DNA of 11,943 nt, from NCBI GenBank assembly GCA_005879095.1, contig VBLM01000418.1, positions 1 to 11,943 of the forward strand. The letters are read 5' to 3'. Numbering within the stretch: the first letter of the stretch is position 1; every line of letters begins with the position of its first letter. The notes under the pieces were generated by a model, which saw only the letters and a list, made by a program, of their open reading frames with translations, had not been told where the DNA came from and did not search any database. Made by a program: the position numbers and the translations under genes. This document shows, in pieces, positions 6,091 to 11,943 of the stretch. The stretch is from Deltaproteobacteria bacterium (lineage in GTDB: Bacteria > Myxococcota > Myxococcia > Myxococcales > 40CM-4-68-19).

Positions 6091-7007
6091 GCTGCTCTCG
6101 CGCGGCGAATGATCCGTGCACGGGAGGACACCGAGCTACAAAATTCTGTTGAAATTGCGTCGGTGCTTACGCCTGCTTTATCCACCGCCGAGGCAGCCGT
6201 TCTGACCGGAGCGATTGGGATAGCCCGTGTTGGTGTCGAAGGCGTCCAGGCGCACTTGTCGCCGTTTTCTGCGCCGCTCGAGTCGAACCAGCCGGCGCCG
6301 CGCGGGTCGGTCATTGCCTCGGACAGCTCATGGCCGCTGACGTTGGCGAGCGCCGCCAGGCCCTGCGAATGGAGACCCGACGAGTCCTGCGGATCGCAGC
6401 CGGGGTCGCCATCGAGGTTGAAGAAGAAGGCGAACTGGACGTTGGTGCCGTTGCACTGGCCCCAGCTGTGCCAGGCGCAGTAGCCGGCGTGGCCCCGCGG
6501 TATGTCGACGTAGACGGCGTAGTAGCCGTTGGTGACCGGGTTGGCGATGTGCGTGCAGACCTCGTTGAGGATCGCCGTGGTCTTCGGGGCGTGCCTCGGC
6601 CCGGCCGAGTAGTCGAGCTGATGCCCGGTGTAGCTGACGCTCGCGCCCACCTGGCCGTTGGAACCGCTGTATTCGATGTTGGTCTTGGCGTAGTTGCTGT
6701 TGCCGAAGCCGTTGTACCAGGTGTCGAGACCGCTCACCTTGTCGGCGGTGAATGTCGCGTCCTGCCAATTCGCGCCCCAGAAGATGGCTGCCGTAACGGT
6801 GGTCGGGAGCACCGTCCCGCCGTGCCAGGTCATGTCGGGCGAGCTGCCCGCGTTACCGCCCTGACCCTTCGCCCAGTGGATGCCGAGCATCGGGGGCTCG
6901 TTGGCGCCCTGTCCATTCACCGAGTCGAGGTTGTCGGATTCGGTGGTGGAGACCGAACCGCCACAAGCGAACGAGAGCGCCGCTGCCAGGAGGAGGGATT
7001 TTTTCAT
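6087..7007 (-). CDS. secreted lipoprotein with HELSE metal-binding-like motif, C-terminus frameshifted
   Basis: The open frame gives 306 residues from ATG 7007, with AAGG seven bases upstream. Residues 1-15 are a lipoprotein signal peptide (LLLAAALSFAC, then GG). The body has VTAAIFWGANW, GYYAVYVDIPRGHAGYCAWHSW, FFNLDGDPGCDP and SGHELSEAMTDPRGAGWFDSSGAENGDKCAW. The HELSE...D core with the later Glu in AENGDKC resembles zinc-binding regions of secreted bacterial proteins related to plant EXORDIUM/Phi-1 proteins; I infer a metal-dependent fold, not a proven protease. After Trp254 (6246-6248) the frame turns into low-complexity Ala/Arg-rich residues. Another frame continues plausibly as DAFDTNTGYPNRSGQNGCLGGG and stops at 6178. 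A short deletion with frame change near 6245 therefore probably destroyed the native C-terminus. The tail beyond 6178 covers the next gene's regulatory region and is unlikely to be ancestral coding sequence. Confidence 0.7.
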   Translation of the reverse strand: MKKSLLLAAALSFACGGSVSTTESDNLDSVNGQGANEPPMLGIHWAKGQGGNAGSSPDMTWHGGTVLPTTVTAAIFWGANWQDATFTADKVSGLDTWYNGFGNSNYAKTNIEYSGSNGQVGASVSYTGHQLDYSAGPRHAPKTTAILNEVCTHIANPVTNGYYAVYVDIPRGHAGYCAWHSWGQCNGTNVQFAFFFNLDGDPGCDPQDSSGLHSQGLAALANVSGHELSEAMTDPRGAGWFDSSGAENGDKCAWTPSTPTRAIPIAPVRTAASAVDKAGVSTDAISTEFCSSVSSRARIIRRARAA

Positions 7008-7067
7008 GGCGGCACCTTGCGCCCTCATCGAGGCGCTCGGCCATCCGCCACCTGGGGGACAGAATGG

Positions 7068-7073
7068 TATAGC
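7068..7073 (+). promoter_or_regulatory. putative -10 element of cca
   Basis: TATAGC ends eight bases before the GTG start of cca, the same spacing as TATAAA before surE. It would give a leaderless or nearly leaderless mRNA. No clear -35 is seen. Confidence 0.3.
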
Positions 7074-7081
7074 GGTCGCCC

Positions 7082-8836
7082 GTGCTACCCGATCCTGCCC
7101 TCGTTCCCGATGACGTCATGGCGGTACTGCGCGGCCTGCGGGCGGCCGGCAAGCAGGCGTGGCTCGCGGGCGGGGCCGTGCGCGACCTGGTGCGGCGTGC
7201 GGAGGGCCTCTATGTCGGCGATCCGCCTCAAGATTTCGACGTAGCCACGGACGCGCTGCCGGAGCAGGTCCTGAAGCTCTTTCCCAGGGTGGTGCCGACC
7301 GGGATCCAGCACGGGACGGTGACGGTTCTCTCCGGCGAGCACAAGGTCGAGGTGACCACCTTCCGCGGCGAGGGTCCGTACGTTGACGGACGGCGCCCGA
7401 GCTCGGTGACGTTCCTCGGCGACATCGACGGCGACCTCGCGCGGCGCGATTTCACCGTGAACGCGATGGCGTGGGACCCGATCGACGGCGTCCTGCGCGA
7501 TCCCTTCTCGGGGGTGACCGACCTGCGGCGGCACTTGCTGCGCGCGGTGGGCGACCCGCTGGCCCGCTTTCGCGAGGACGGCCTGCGACCGCTGCGCGCC
7601 GTCCGGTTCGCCTGCACGCTGCGGCTCGCCGTCGATCTGCCGACGAAACGGGCCATCCCGCAGGCGATCGACGTCTTTGGCAAGGTCGCGCAGGAGCGGG
7701 TGCGCGACGAGTTGGTCAAGCTGCTGGTGCGCGGCGACCCGGCCAGCCGCGGTCTTCGCCTGCTCCGTTCGACCGGCCTCCTCGGCCGAATCATCCCGGA
7801 GCTGCTCGAGAGTGTGAATTTTGTACAAAATCGCTACCACGCCTGGGACGTGTGGCGTCACACCCTCCGCTGCTTGGACTTCGCCCCGCGCGACCTGGTC
7901 GTCCGGCTGGCGGCGCTGCTGCACGACGTCGCCAAGCCGCGCTGCGCGGCGCCGAAAGAAGGCGCGCCCGGCGAGCACACGTTCTACGATCACGAAAAGG
8001 TCGGCGCGGACCTGGCGGCCGAGATCCTCACCCGGCTGCGCTTTTCCCGCCGCGAGGTCGACCGCGTCGCGCTGCTGGTGCGCGAGCACCCGGCCAGCCG
8101 CGGTCTTCGCCTGCTCCGTTCGACCGGCCTCCTCGGCCGAATCATCCCGGAGCTGCTCGAGAGTGTGAATTTTGTACAAAATCGCTACCACGCCTGGGAC
8201 GTGTGGCGTCACACCCTCCGCTGCTTGGACTTCGCCCCGCGCGACCTGGTCGTCCGGCTGGCGGCGCTGCTGCACGACGTCGCCAAGCCGCGCTGCGCGG
8301 CGCCGAAAGAAGGCGCGCCCGGCGAGCACACGTTCTACGATCACGAAAAGGTCGGCGCGGACCTGGCGGCCGAGATCCTCACCCGGCTGCGCTTTTCCCG
8401 CCGCGAGGTCGACCGCGTCGCGCTGCTGGTGCGCGAGCACAACTGGCACTACCAGCCCGAGTGGAACGACGCGACCGTGCGCCGGACGCTGGCGCGCATC
8501 GGACCGGCCGAGCTGCCGGCTCTGTGGGCCCTGCGGCGCGCCGATCTCAACGCGCGCGGCAGGCTCGTCGAGGAAGGTCTGCAGAACCAGGCCGCGGCCG
8601 AGGAGCGGTTCCAGCGCGAGATCGAGCGGGCCAGCGCGCTGCGCGTCGGCGACCTCGCCATCGGCGGCGAGGACGTCATGCGCGAGCTCGGCATCCCTCC
8701 CGGCCCGCGTGTAGGACAAGTGCTGACACGGCTGCTGGAACGGGTGATCGATGATCCGGAATTGAACACCCGAAATACCTTGATCCGACTATTGGCGGAG
8801 GTGCTCCAGAAGTTATCCACAAACAATTCACAATGA
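7082..8836 (+). CDS. cca: CCA tRNA nucleotidyltransferase with duplicated HD domain
   Basis: This enzyme adds or repairs the 3' CCA end of tRNAs. The nucleotidyltransferase head has LAGGAVRDL (28-36), the metal-binding DFD (51-53) in PPQDFDVATDA, and RRDFTVNAM (121-129); the RNA-binding region has REDGLRPLRAVRFA. An HD-type domain follows with HAWDVWRH (His253, His260), HDVAKP (281-286) and TFYDHEKVGA. Residues 220-336 are then repeated exactly as 337-453, so the protein has 584 residues instead of about 467, the normal family size. The duplication is 351 bp, in frame and without a single difference. The start is GTG at 7082; an internal ATG at 7118 is possible. There is no good Shine-Dalgarno site. 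Catalytic residues of the head are intact, so activity may survive if the duplication is real. Confidence 0.95.
   Translation: MLPDPALVPDDVMAVLRGLRAAGKQAWLAGGAVRDLVRRAEGLYVGDPPQDFDVATDALPEQVLKLFPRVVPTGIQHGTVTVLSGEHKVEVTTFRGEGPYVDGRRPSSVTFLGDIDGDLARRDFTVNAMAWDPIDGVLRDPFSGVTDLRRHLLRAVGDPLARFREDGLRPLRAVRFACTLRLAVDLPTKRAIPQAIDVFGKVAQERVRDELVKLLVRGDPASRGLRLLRSTGLLGRIIPELLESVNFVQNRYHAWDVWRHTLRCLDFAPRDLVVRLAALLHDVAKPRCAAPKEGAPGEHTFYDHEKVGADLAAEILTRLRFSRREVDRVALLVREHPASRGLRLLRSTGLLGRIIPELLESVNFVQNRYHAWDVWRHTLRCLDFAPRDLVVRLAALLHDVAKPRCAAPKEGAPGEHTFYDHEKVGADLAAEILTRLRFSRREVDRVALLVREHNWHYQPEWNDATVRRTLARIGPAELPALWALRRADLNARGRLVEEGLQNQAAAEERFQREIERASALRVGDLAIGGEDVMRELGIPPGPRVGQVLTRLLERVIDDPELNTRNTLIRLLAEVLQKLSTNNSQ
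7720..7733 (+). repeat. 14-bp direct repeat flanking the cca duplication
   Basis: GCTGCTGGTGCGCG occurs here, at the copy junction (8071-8084) and at the end of copy 2 (8422-8435). After three mismatched bases a shared AC follows, exactly at the breakpoint. These short homologies are where slippage or misjoining would produce the duplication. Confidence 0.85.
7737..8087 (+). repeat. 351-bp perfect tandem duplication, copy 1
   Basis: Spans codons for residues 220-336 of cca, including the HD domain. Translations in all three forward frames are identical to those of copy 2, which implies nucleotide identity. Confidence 0.95.
8088..8438 (+). repeat. 351-bp perfect tandem duplication, copy 2
   Basis: Directly adjoins copy 1 at an offset of 351 bases. 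Identity extends two bases further (to 8440) before the sequence leaves for unique DNA encoding NWHYQPEW. The absence of any synonymous difference means a very recent event or an assembly artefact. Confidence 0.95.
8813..8821 (+). promoter_or_regulatory. consensus DnaA-box sequence
   Basis: TTATCCACA is a perfect strong DnaA box within the last codons of cca, in a short AT-rich patch. There is no cluster of further consensus boxes and no origin-associated gene nearby, so it may be fortuitous or a titration or regulatory site. Confidence 0.3.
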
Positions 8837-8983
8837 TGGCCGGCGTGCGCCAAGGCCGGCTGCGCAAGATTTCCCTCGTGAGAGTGAAAAAGAATTTACA
8901 CCGATGAAAAACAGTCGTAGGAACGGATGGTTCGAAGGTCGGCCGCGCGCCAAACGAGTTTGGCCGCCCGGTGGCCGCGCGGC

Positions 8984-9012
8984 TTTCCCGCCAGCCGGGC
9001 AAATGGTAGGAT
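8984..9012 (+). promoter_or_regulatory. putative promoter of the histidine kinase-mnmA operon
   Basis: TTTCCC (8984-8989) and TAGGAT (9007-9012) are 17 bases apart in the 226-base gap between cca and the kinase gene. Transcription would start near 9019, leaving a leader of about 45 bases. The -35 is weak. The rest of the gap has an AT-rich stretch (8870-8925) but no small gene I can support. Confidence 0.3.
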
Positions 9013-9062
9013 CTTCGCGCCGCGAAGACCGCGACTGCGAAGCAGCATCGGGACGATCGTCC

Positions 9063-10343
9063 ATGGCCGAACAGGCACCTTCGCCGCACCCGCGCATCCT
9101 CTACATCGAGGACAACCCGGAGAGCCGGGCGCTGGTGCGCAACGTCCTCGAGGCGCGCGGATTCGACGTGCTCGAGGCCAGCGACGGCATCGCCGGCATC
9201 GACCTCGCCATCTCGGCGCATCCCGATCTGATCCTCTGCGACATCGAGATGCCGGGCATCGACGGCTACGAGACGGCGACCCGGCTGCGCTCGTACCGGG
9301 GGCTCGACGCGTGCCCGATCGTGGTGCTGACGTCCCACGGCGACCGCGGGCTCTCCTTGAGCATCGGCTGCGACGGGTACATCGAGAAGCCCATCGACGT
9401 GGAGAAGTTCCCCGGCCAGCTGCGCGAGTTCTTGAAGGGCAAGCGCGAAAAAGTGCGCGGGCCGGAAGAGCGGCGGTACCTGCGCGAGTACTCGCAGTCG
9501 CTGGTCGAGCGGCTGGAGGCGACCGTGCGCGAGCTGACGGCGGCCAACTCGCGCCTGCGGGCGGCGGCGCGGAGCAAGACCGAGTTCATGCAGAACCTCT
9601 CGCACGAGCTCGCGACGCCGCTGACGCCGATCACCGGTTACCTGAAGATCCTGAAGTCCGGCAAGACGGGCGCGCTGAGCGACCCGCAGCAGAAGATCAT
9701 CGAGTCGATGACGATGTCGTCGGAGCGGCTCTCGCGCACCATCGACAACCTGGTCGATTTCGCCACGCTCGAGAGCGGCGGGTACGCCATCCACCGCGAC
9801 CAGTTCGAGCCGCAGACGGTGGCGCGCTCGATCCTCGACGAGGAGAAGCTGAAGGCGAAGGCGCGGCGGATCGTGCTGGAGCTGGCTGTCGACCATCCGT
9901 CGGCCGGGTGGGGCGACGAGCGCAAGCTGAAGCAGGCGATCGGGAATCTGGTCGACAACGCGATCAAGTTCAGCCCGCACGGAAGCAACGTGCTGCTGCG
10001 CGTGGCCGGCGATGCGTCGCGGCTCTATTTCGAGGTCTACGATCAGGGCGAGGGGATGCTCGCCGACGATGCGGAGAAGGTGTTCGATCCGTTCTTCCAC
10101 GCCGATCGGGTCGGCGACGAGCGCGCGCCGGGGGCCGGGCTCGGGTTGCCGGTCGCCAAGCAGATCGTCGAGGCGCACGGCGGGAAGATCTGGGCCGAGA
10201 GTCCGCCGAAGAACCAGCCCGACTCGAAGCATCACTTCTCGGGCGCGAAGGTGGCGTTCTGGATTCCGACCCGTGCACATGCGCCGGCAGAACCGCAGCC
10301 GACGACGTATCCAGAACATGCGCCCGAGGGCGGCACGTCGTGA
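9063..10343 (+). CDS. response regulator-histidine kinase fusion (REC-HisKA-HATPase)
   Basis: A 426-residue cytoplasmic signalling protein with no transmembrane segment. The N-terminal receiver domain (about 11-125) has the acidic pair Glu16-Asp17, the phospho-acceptor Asp60 in LCDIEMPGIDGYE, Thr90 in VVLTS and Lys109 in YIEKP. A coiled-coil-like helix (about 135-170) leads to HisKA with the phosphorylated His181 in FMQNLSHELATPLTPITGY. The HATPase domain follows with an N-box (NLVDNAIKFSPHG), G1 (YDQGEG) and G2 (GAGLGLPVAKQIVEAHGGKIW). Such proteins usually receive phosphate at REC from another kinase and tune their own kinase activity. ATG at 9063 starts right before the receiver; the frame is open upstream but that part is Arg/Pro-rich and not credible. 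Its stop codon overlaps the GTG start of mnmA. The signal is unknown. Confidence 0.94.
   Translation: MAEQAPSPHPRILYIEDNPESRALVRNVLEARGFDVLEASDGIAGIDLAISAHPDLILCDIEMPGIDGYETATRLRSYRGLDACPIVVLTSHGDRGLSLSIGCDGYIEKPIDVEKFPGQLREFLKGKREKVRGPEERRYLREYSQSLVERLEATVRELTAANSRLRAAARSKTEFMQNLSHELATPLTPITGYLKILKSGKTGALSDPQQKIIESMTMSSERLSRTIDNLVDFATLESGGYAIHRDQFEPQTVARSILDEEKLKAKARRIVLELAVDHPSAGWGDERKLKQAIGNLVDNAIKFSPHGSNVLLRVAGDASRLYFEVYDQGEGMLADDAEKVFDPFFHADRVGDERAPGAGLGLPVAKQIVEAHGGKIWAESPPKNQPDSKHHFSGAKVAFWIPTRAHAPAEPQPTTYPEHAPEGGTS
10326..10330 (+). promoter_or_regulatory. ribosome-binding site deciding the mnmA GTG start
   Basis: GAGGG lies nine bases before GTG at 10340, inside the end of the kinase gene. 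The alternative ATG at 10352 is too far from it and has no site of its own. Confidence 0.6.
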
Positions 10344-11416
10344 GTGTCGCCATGATCGCGATGTCGGGCGGCGTCGACTCCTCGGTCGCCGCCGCGCTGG
10401 CGGCCTCGATGCACGGCACGGATTCGTGCGTCGGCGTGGCGATGCGGCTGTACTCGATGCCGGACGATGCGGTGCGGACGGGGAAGACCTGCTGCGCACC
10501 GGACGACTTGTACGACGCGCGGCGGGCGGCGGCGGCGATCGGGATCCGGTTCTATGTCTACGACGCGCAGGAGCGGTTTCGCGCGAAAGTGATCGAGCCG
10601 TTCGTGCAGGCGTATGCGCGCGGGGAGACGCCCAATCCGTGCGTGCGCTGCAACGATCACGTCAAGTTCGACTGGCTTCTCGACCGTGCGCGCAGGCTCG
10701 GCGCCGGCGAGTTGGTGACCGGCCATTACGCGCGGGTGGAATTTGCCCAAGGCCGGTATCGGCTCTTGCGGGCTCGCGATGCGTCGAAAGATCAGAGCTA
10801 TTTCCTGCACGGGCTGACGCAGGAAGAGCTGGCGCTGGTCCGGTTTCCGCTCGGCGAGCTGACCAAGACCGAAGTGCGCGCGCTGGCGCGCGAGCGCGGG
10901 CTGCCCAACGCGAACAAGGCGGAGAGCATGGAAGTCTGTTTCGTCGGTTCGACGCCGCTCGGCGATTTTCTCGAGTCGCACGGCGTCGCTCGCGCTCGCG
11001 GCGAAATCGTCGACCTCGACGGGCACGTTCTCGGCGAGCACGCCGGCGTGCACCGGTTCACGGTCGGTCAGCGGAAGGGTCTATCGGTCTCGCGGCCGCT
11101 TCCGCTCTACGTCGCCGCGCTCGACGCTTCAAAGCAGCGGGTGGTTGTCGGCACGCACGATCAAGCTTCGCGACGCGCTTTCGGGATCGCGGAGCCCAGC
11201 TGGGTTTCGGAAAAGCCCGGCACAGACCTGCGTTGCGAAGTCCAAGTGCGGCATCGCGGCAAGCCGCTCGCATGCACAGTTCGGGACGACAAGGTCATGC
11301 TGGACGAGCCGGCGATCGGCGTCGCGCCCGGCCAGAGCGCAGTCTTCTATCGCGGCGAAGAAGTCCTGGGCGGTGCGCGAATCCGGGGACACAATACGTA
11401 TTTACCGGTACGGTGA
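10340..11416 (+). CDS. mnmA: tRNA-specific 2-thiouridylase MnmA
   Basis: A 358-residue enzyme that thiolates U34 of tRNA-Lys, -Glu and -Gln, taking sulfur from a relay. The PP-loop is MSGGVDSSVAAAL (8-20). The family motif CCAPDDLYDARRAA (51-64) follows. The catalytic Cys101 is in TPNPCVRCN, and the second cysteine Cys200 in SMEVCFVG. Central motifs TGHYAR, DQSYFL and FTVGQRKGL are present, with a C-terminal beta-barrel domain ending in GEEVLGGARI. The GTG start overlaps the kinase stop (GTGA), so translation is coupled. The last ten codons and the stop lie in the left arm of a REP-like element, giving a foreign tail RGHNTYLPVR after the normal family end. That tail is short and should not harm the fold. 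Confidence 0.96.
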   Translation: MSVAMIAMSGGVDSSVAAALAASMHGTDSCVGVAMRLYSMPDDAVRTGKTCCAPDDLYDARRAAAAIGIRFYVYDAQERFRAKVIEPFVQAYARGETPNPCVRCNDHVKFDWLLDRARRLGAGELVTGHYARVEFAQGRYRLLRARDASKDQSYFLHGLTQEELALVRFPLGELTKTEVRALARERGLPNANKAESMEVCFVGSTPLGDFLESHGVARARGEIVDLDGHVLGEHAGVHRFTVGQRKGLSVSRPLPLYVAALDASKQRVVVGTHDQASRRAFGIAEPSWVSEKPGTDLRCEVQVRHRGKPLACTVRDDKVMLDEPAIGVAPGQSAVFYRGEEVLGGARIRGHNTYLPVR

Positions 11417-11499
11417 ATTCCCCCTCCCGAGCCTGAATTTCAAGGCTCAAGCGGGGCGCGCCACTCGCGCAGTACAGTGAAATACGTATTGTGTCCCCG
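11384..11499. mobile_element. REP/MITE-like element with 20-bp terminal inverted repeats
   Basis: A perfect 20-bp inverted repeat, CGGGGACACAATACGTATTT at 11384-11403 and its complement at 11480-11499, bounds 116 bases. The interior has a smaller hairpin (GAGCCT/AGGCTC around 11430-11450). Ends of the GGGGACACAATAC type recur beside RAYT (REP-associated tyrosine transposase) genes and as dispersed non-autonomous copies in many bacteria; this assignment is from memory. No transposase is encoded here and no target duplication is evident, as expected for that group. It lies exactly between two convergent genes and encodes the end of mnmA. It might also act as a bidirectional transcription stop, though it lacks a U-tract. 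Confidence 0.7.
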
Positions 11500-11505
11500 A
11501 ATTAA

Positions 11506-11943
11506 TTACGCCGTCGCGGGAGCGCTTCGGGCGGCGCTGCCGAACTGCAGCGTCTTGGCTGCGTGACCGAGGGCGTCGATCAGCGTCACGCGCACCTTCC
11601 GCGCCAGCTTGCGCGGCTCGCGCAGCACCGCGAGGCAGTCGAGCGACGAGGGCTTCTGCTCGAACTTGGCCAGCACCAGCGAGCAGAGGACGGCGTGCGC
11701 GCGCGGGTCGACGGGCCATTCGCCCTTCTCCCAGTAGCCGACGAATTCCTCGGGCAGATCGAGCAGCTCGGCGAGGCCCGCCGGTTCGAGGCCGACGGCC
11801 TTGCGGAGGAACTTGAACGACTCGGCCGCCCGCGGTCCGGCCTTGGCCAGCTCTATGGCCACCCGCAGCTCGAACAACTTCATGTCGTGGCCCTGGATCG
11901 CGATCTGCCCGCACGCCCCGCACTTTTCCGCCGGCAGCTGCGC
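11506..11943 (-). CDS. zinc-finger/helix-turn-helix regulator (MqsA/YgiT-like), partial
   Basis: The frame is open from the right edge to TAA at 11506-11508, giving 145 C-terminal residues; the N-terminus lies outside. The visible part begins with a Cys-x-x-Cys knuckle (KCGACGQ), which in this kind of protein normally pairs with another outside the window. An XRE-like helix-turn-helix follows: FLRKAVGLEPAGLAELLDLPEEFVGYWEKGEWPVDPRA. The rest is a Lys/Arg-rich helical tail. A start at the internal ATG at 11883 is possible but would cut the zinc knuckle. The arrangement resembles MqsA-type antitoxins and stand-alone regulators of that fold. No partner toxin is visible on this side. The gene ends seven bases from the REP-like element. 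Confidence 0.65.
   Translation of the reverse strand, partial: AQLPAEKCGACGQIAIQGHDMKLFELRVAIELAKAGPRAAESFKFLRKAVGLEPAGLAELLDLPEEFVGYWEKGEWPVDPRAHAVLCSLVLAKFEQKPSSLDCLAVLREPRKLARKVRVTLIDALGHAAKTLQFGSAARSAPATA

Noticed and set aside
7737..8438. CRISPR-like or VNTR array
   Set aside because: Only two long contiguous copies without spacers, inside a coding frame.
7085..8719. Long open frame on the minus strand opposite cca (about 540 codons)
   Set aside because: Antisense shadow of a GC-rich gene; composition is Arg/Ala/Gln-rich without domains and the duplicated segment simply repeats in it.
8837..8870. Rho-independent terminator after cca (GCCGGC pairs)
   Set aside because: Stem is short and ambiguous and no T-run follows.
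8927..10339. Upstream extension of the mnmA frame through the kinase gene
   Set aside because: Out-of-frame reading of the kinase; MnmA motifs begin only after the GTG at 10340.

Overview
The window is GC-rich, densely packed bacterial chromosome. TPR-associated TRAP transporter genes, lipoproteins whose signal peptides end in Cys-Gly-Gly, a DUF2804 protein, a receiver-histidine kinase fusion and a surE/nlpD-like pair together suggest a myxobacterial or deltaproteobacterial lineage. That assignment is inference from gene content. There is no phage, CRISPR or plasmid signature. Most genes are ordinary housekeeping or envelope genes.

Layout. 1-2214: a TRAP transporter locus, with the small permease dctQ leaving the left edge on the minus strand and, divergent from it, tatT (broken by a frameshift) and dctP. 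2215-3147: a DUF2804 gene that converges on dctP with back-to-back stop codons. 3200-4677: surE and a LysM/M23 lipoprotein (nlpD-like), overlapping and translationally coupled. 4687-5434: a putative promoter, a structured leader with an intrinsic terminator, apt, and a tRNA-Arg(CCU). 5450-7007: two minus-strand secreted lipoproteins, the upstream one frameshifted near its C-terminus. 7082-8836: the CCA-adding enzyme gene carrying an identical, in-frame 351-bp tandem duplication of its HD domain. 9063-11416: a receiver-histidine kinase translationally coupled to mnmA. 11384-11499: a REP/MITE-like inverted-repeat element that supplies the last codons of mnmA. 11506-11943: a partial zinc-finger/HTH regulator entering from the right edge.

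The genes make a few functional groups: solute uptake (dctQ, tatT, dctP), envelope upkeep (M23 lipoprotein, two further lipoproteins), nucleotide salvage (surE, apt) and tRNA maturation (tRNA-Arg, cca, mnmA).

The main oddities are three structural lesions within 8 kb: two short deletions that shift frame (tatT and the HELSE lipoprotein) and one perfect duplication (cca). They are either recent mutations or assembly errors. Other points of interest are a possible attenuator before apt, the REP-like element captured by mnmA, and a CRP-like palindrome plus 5' hairpin ahead of the small lipoprotein. No clearly new multi-gene system is visible.
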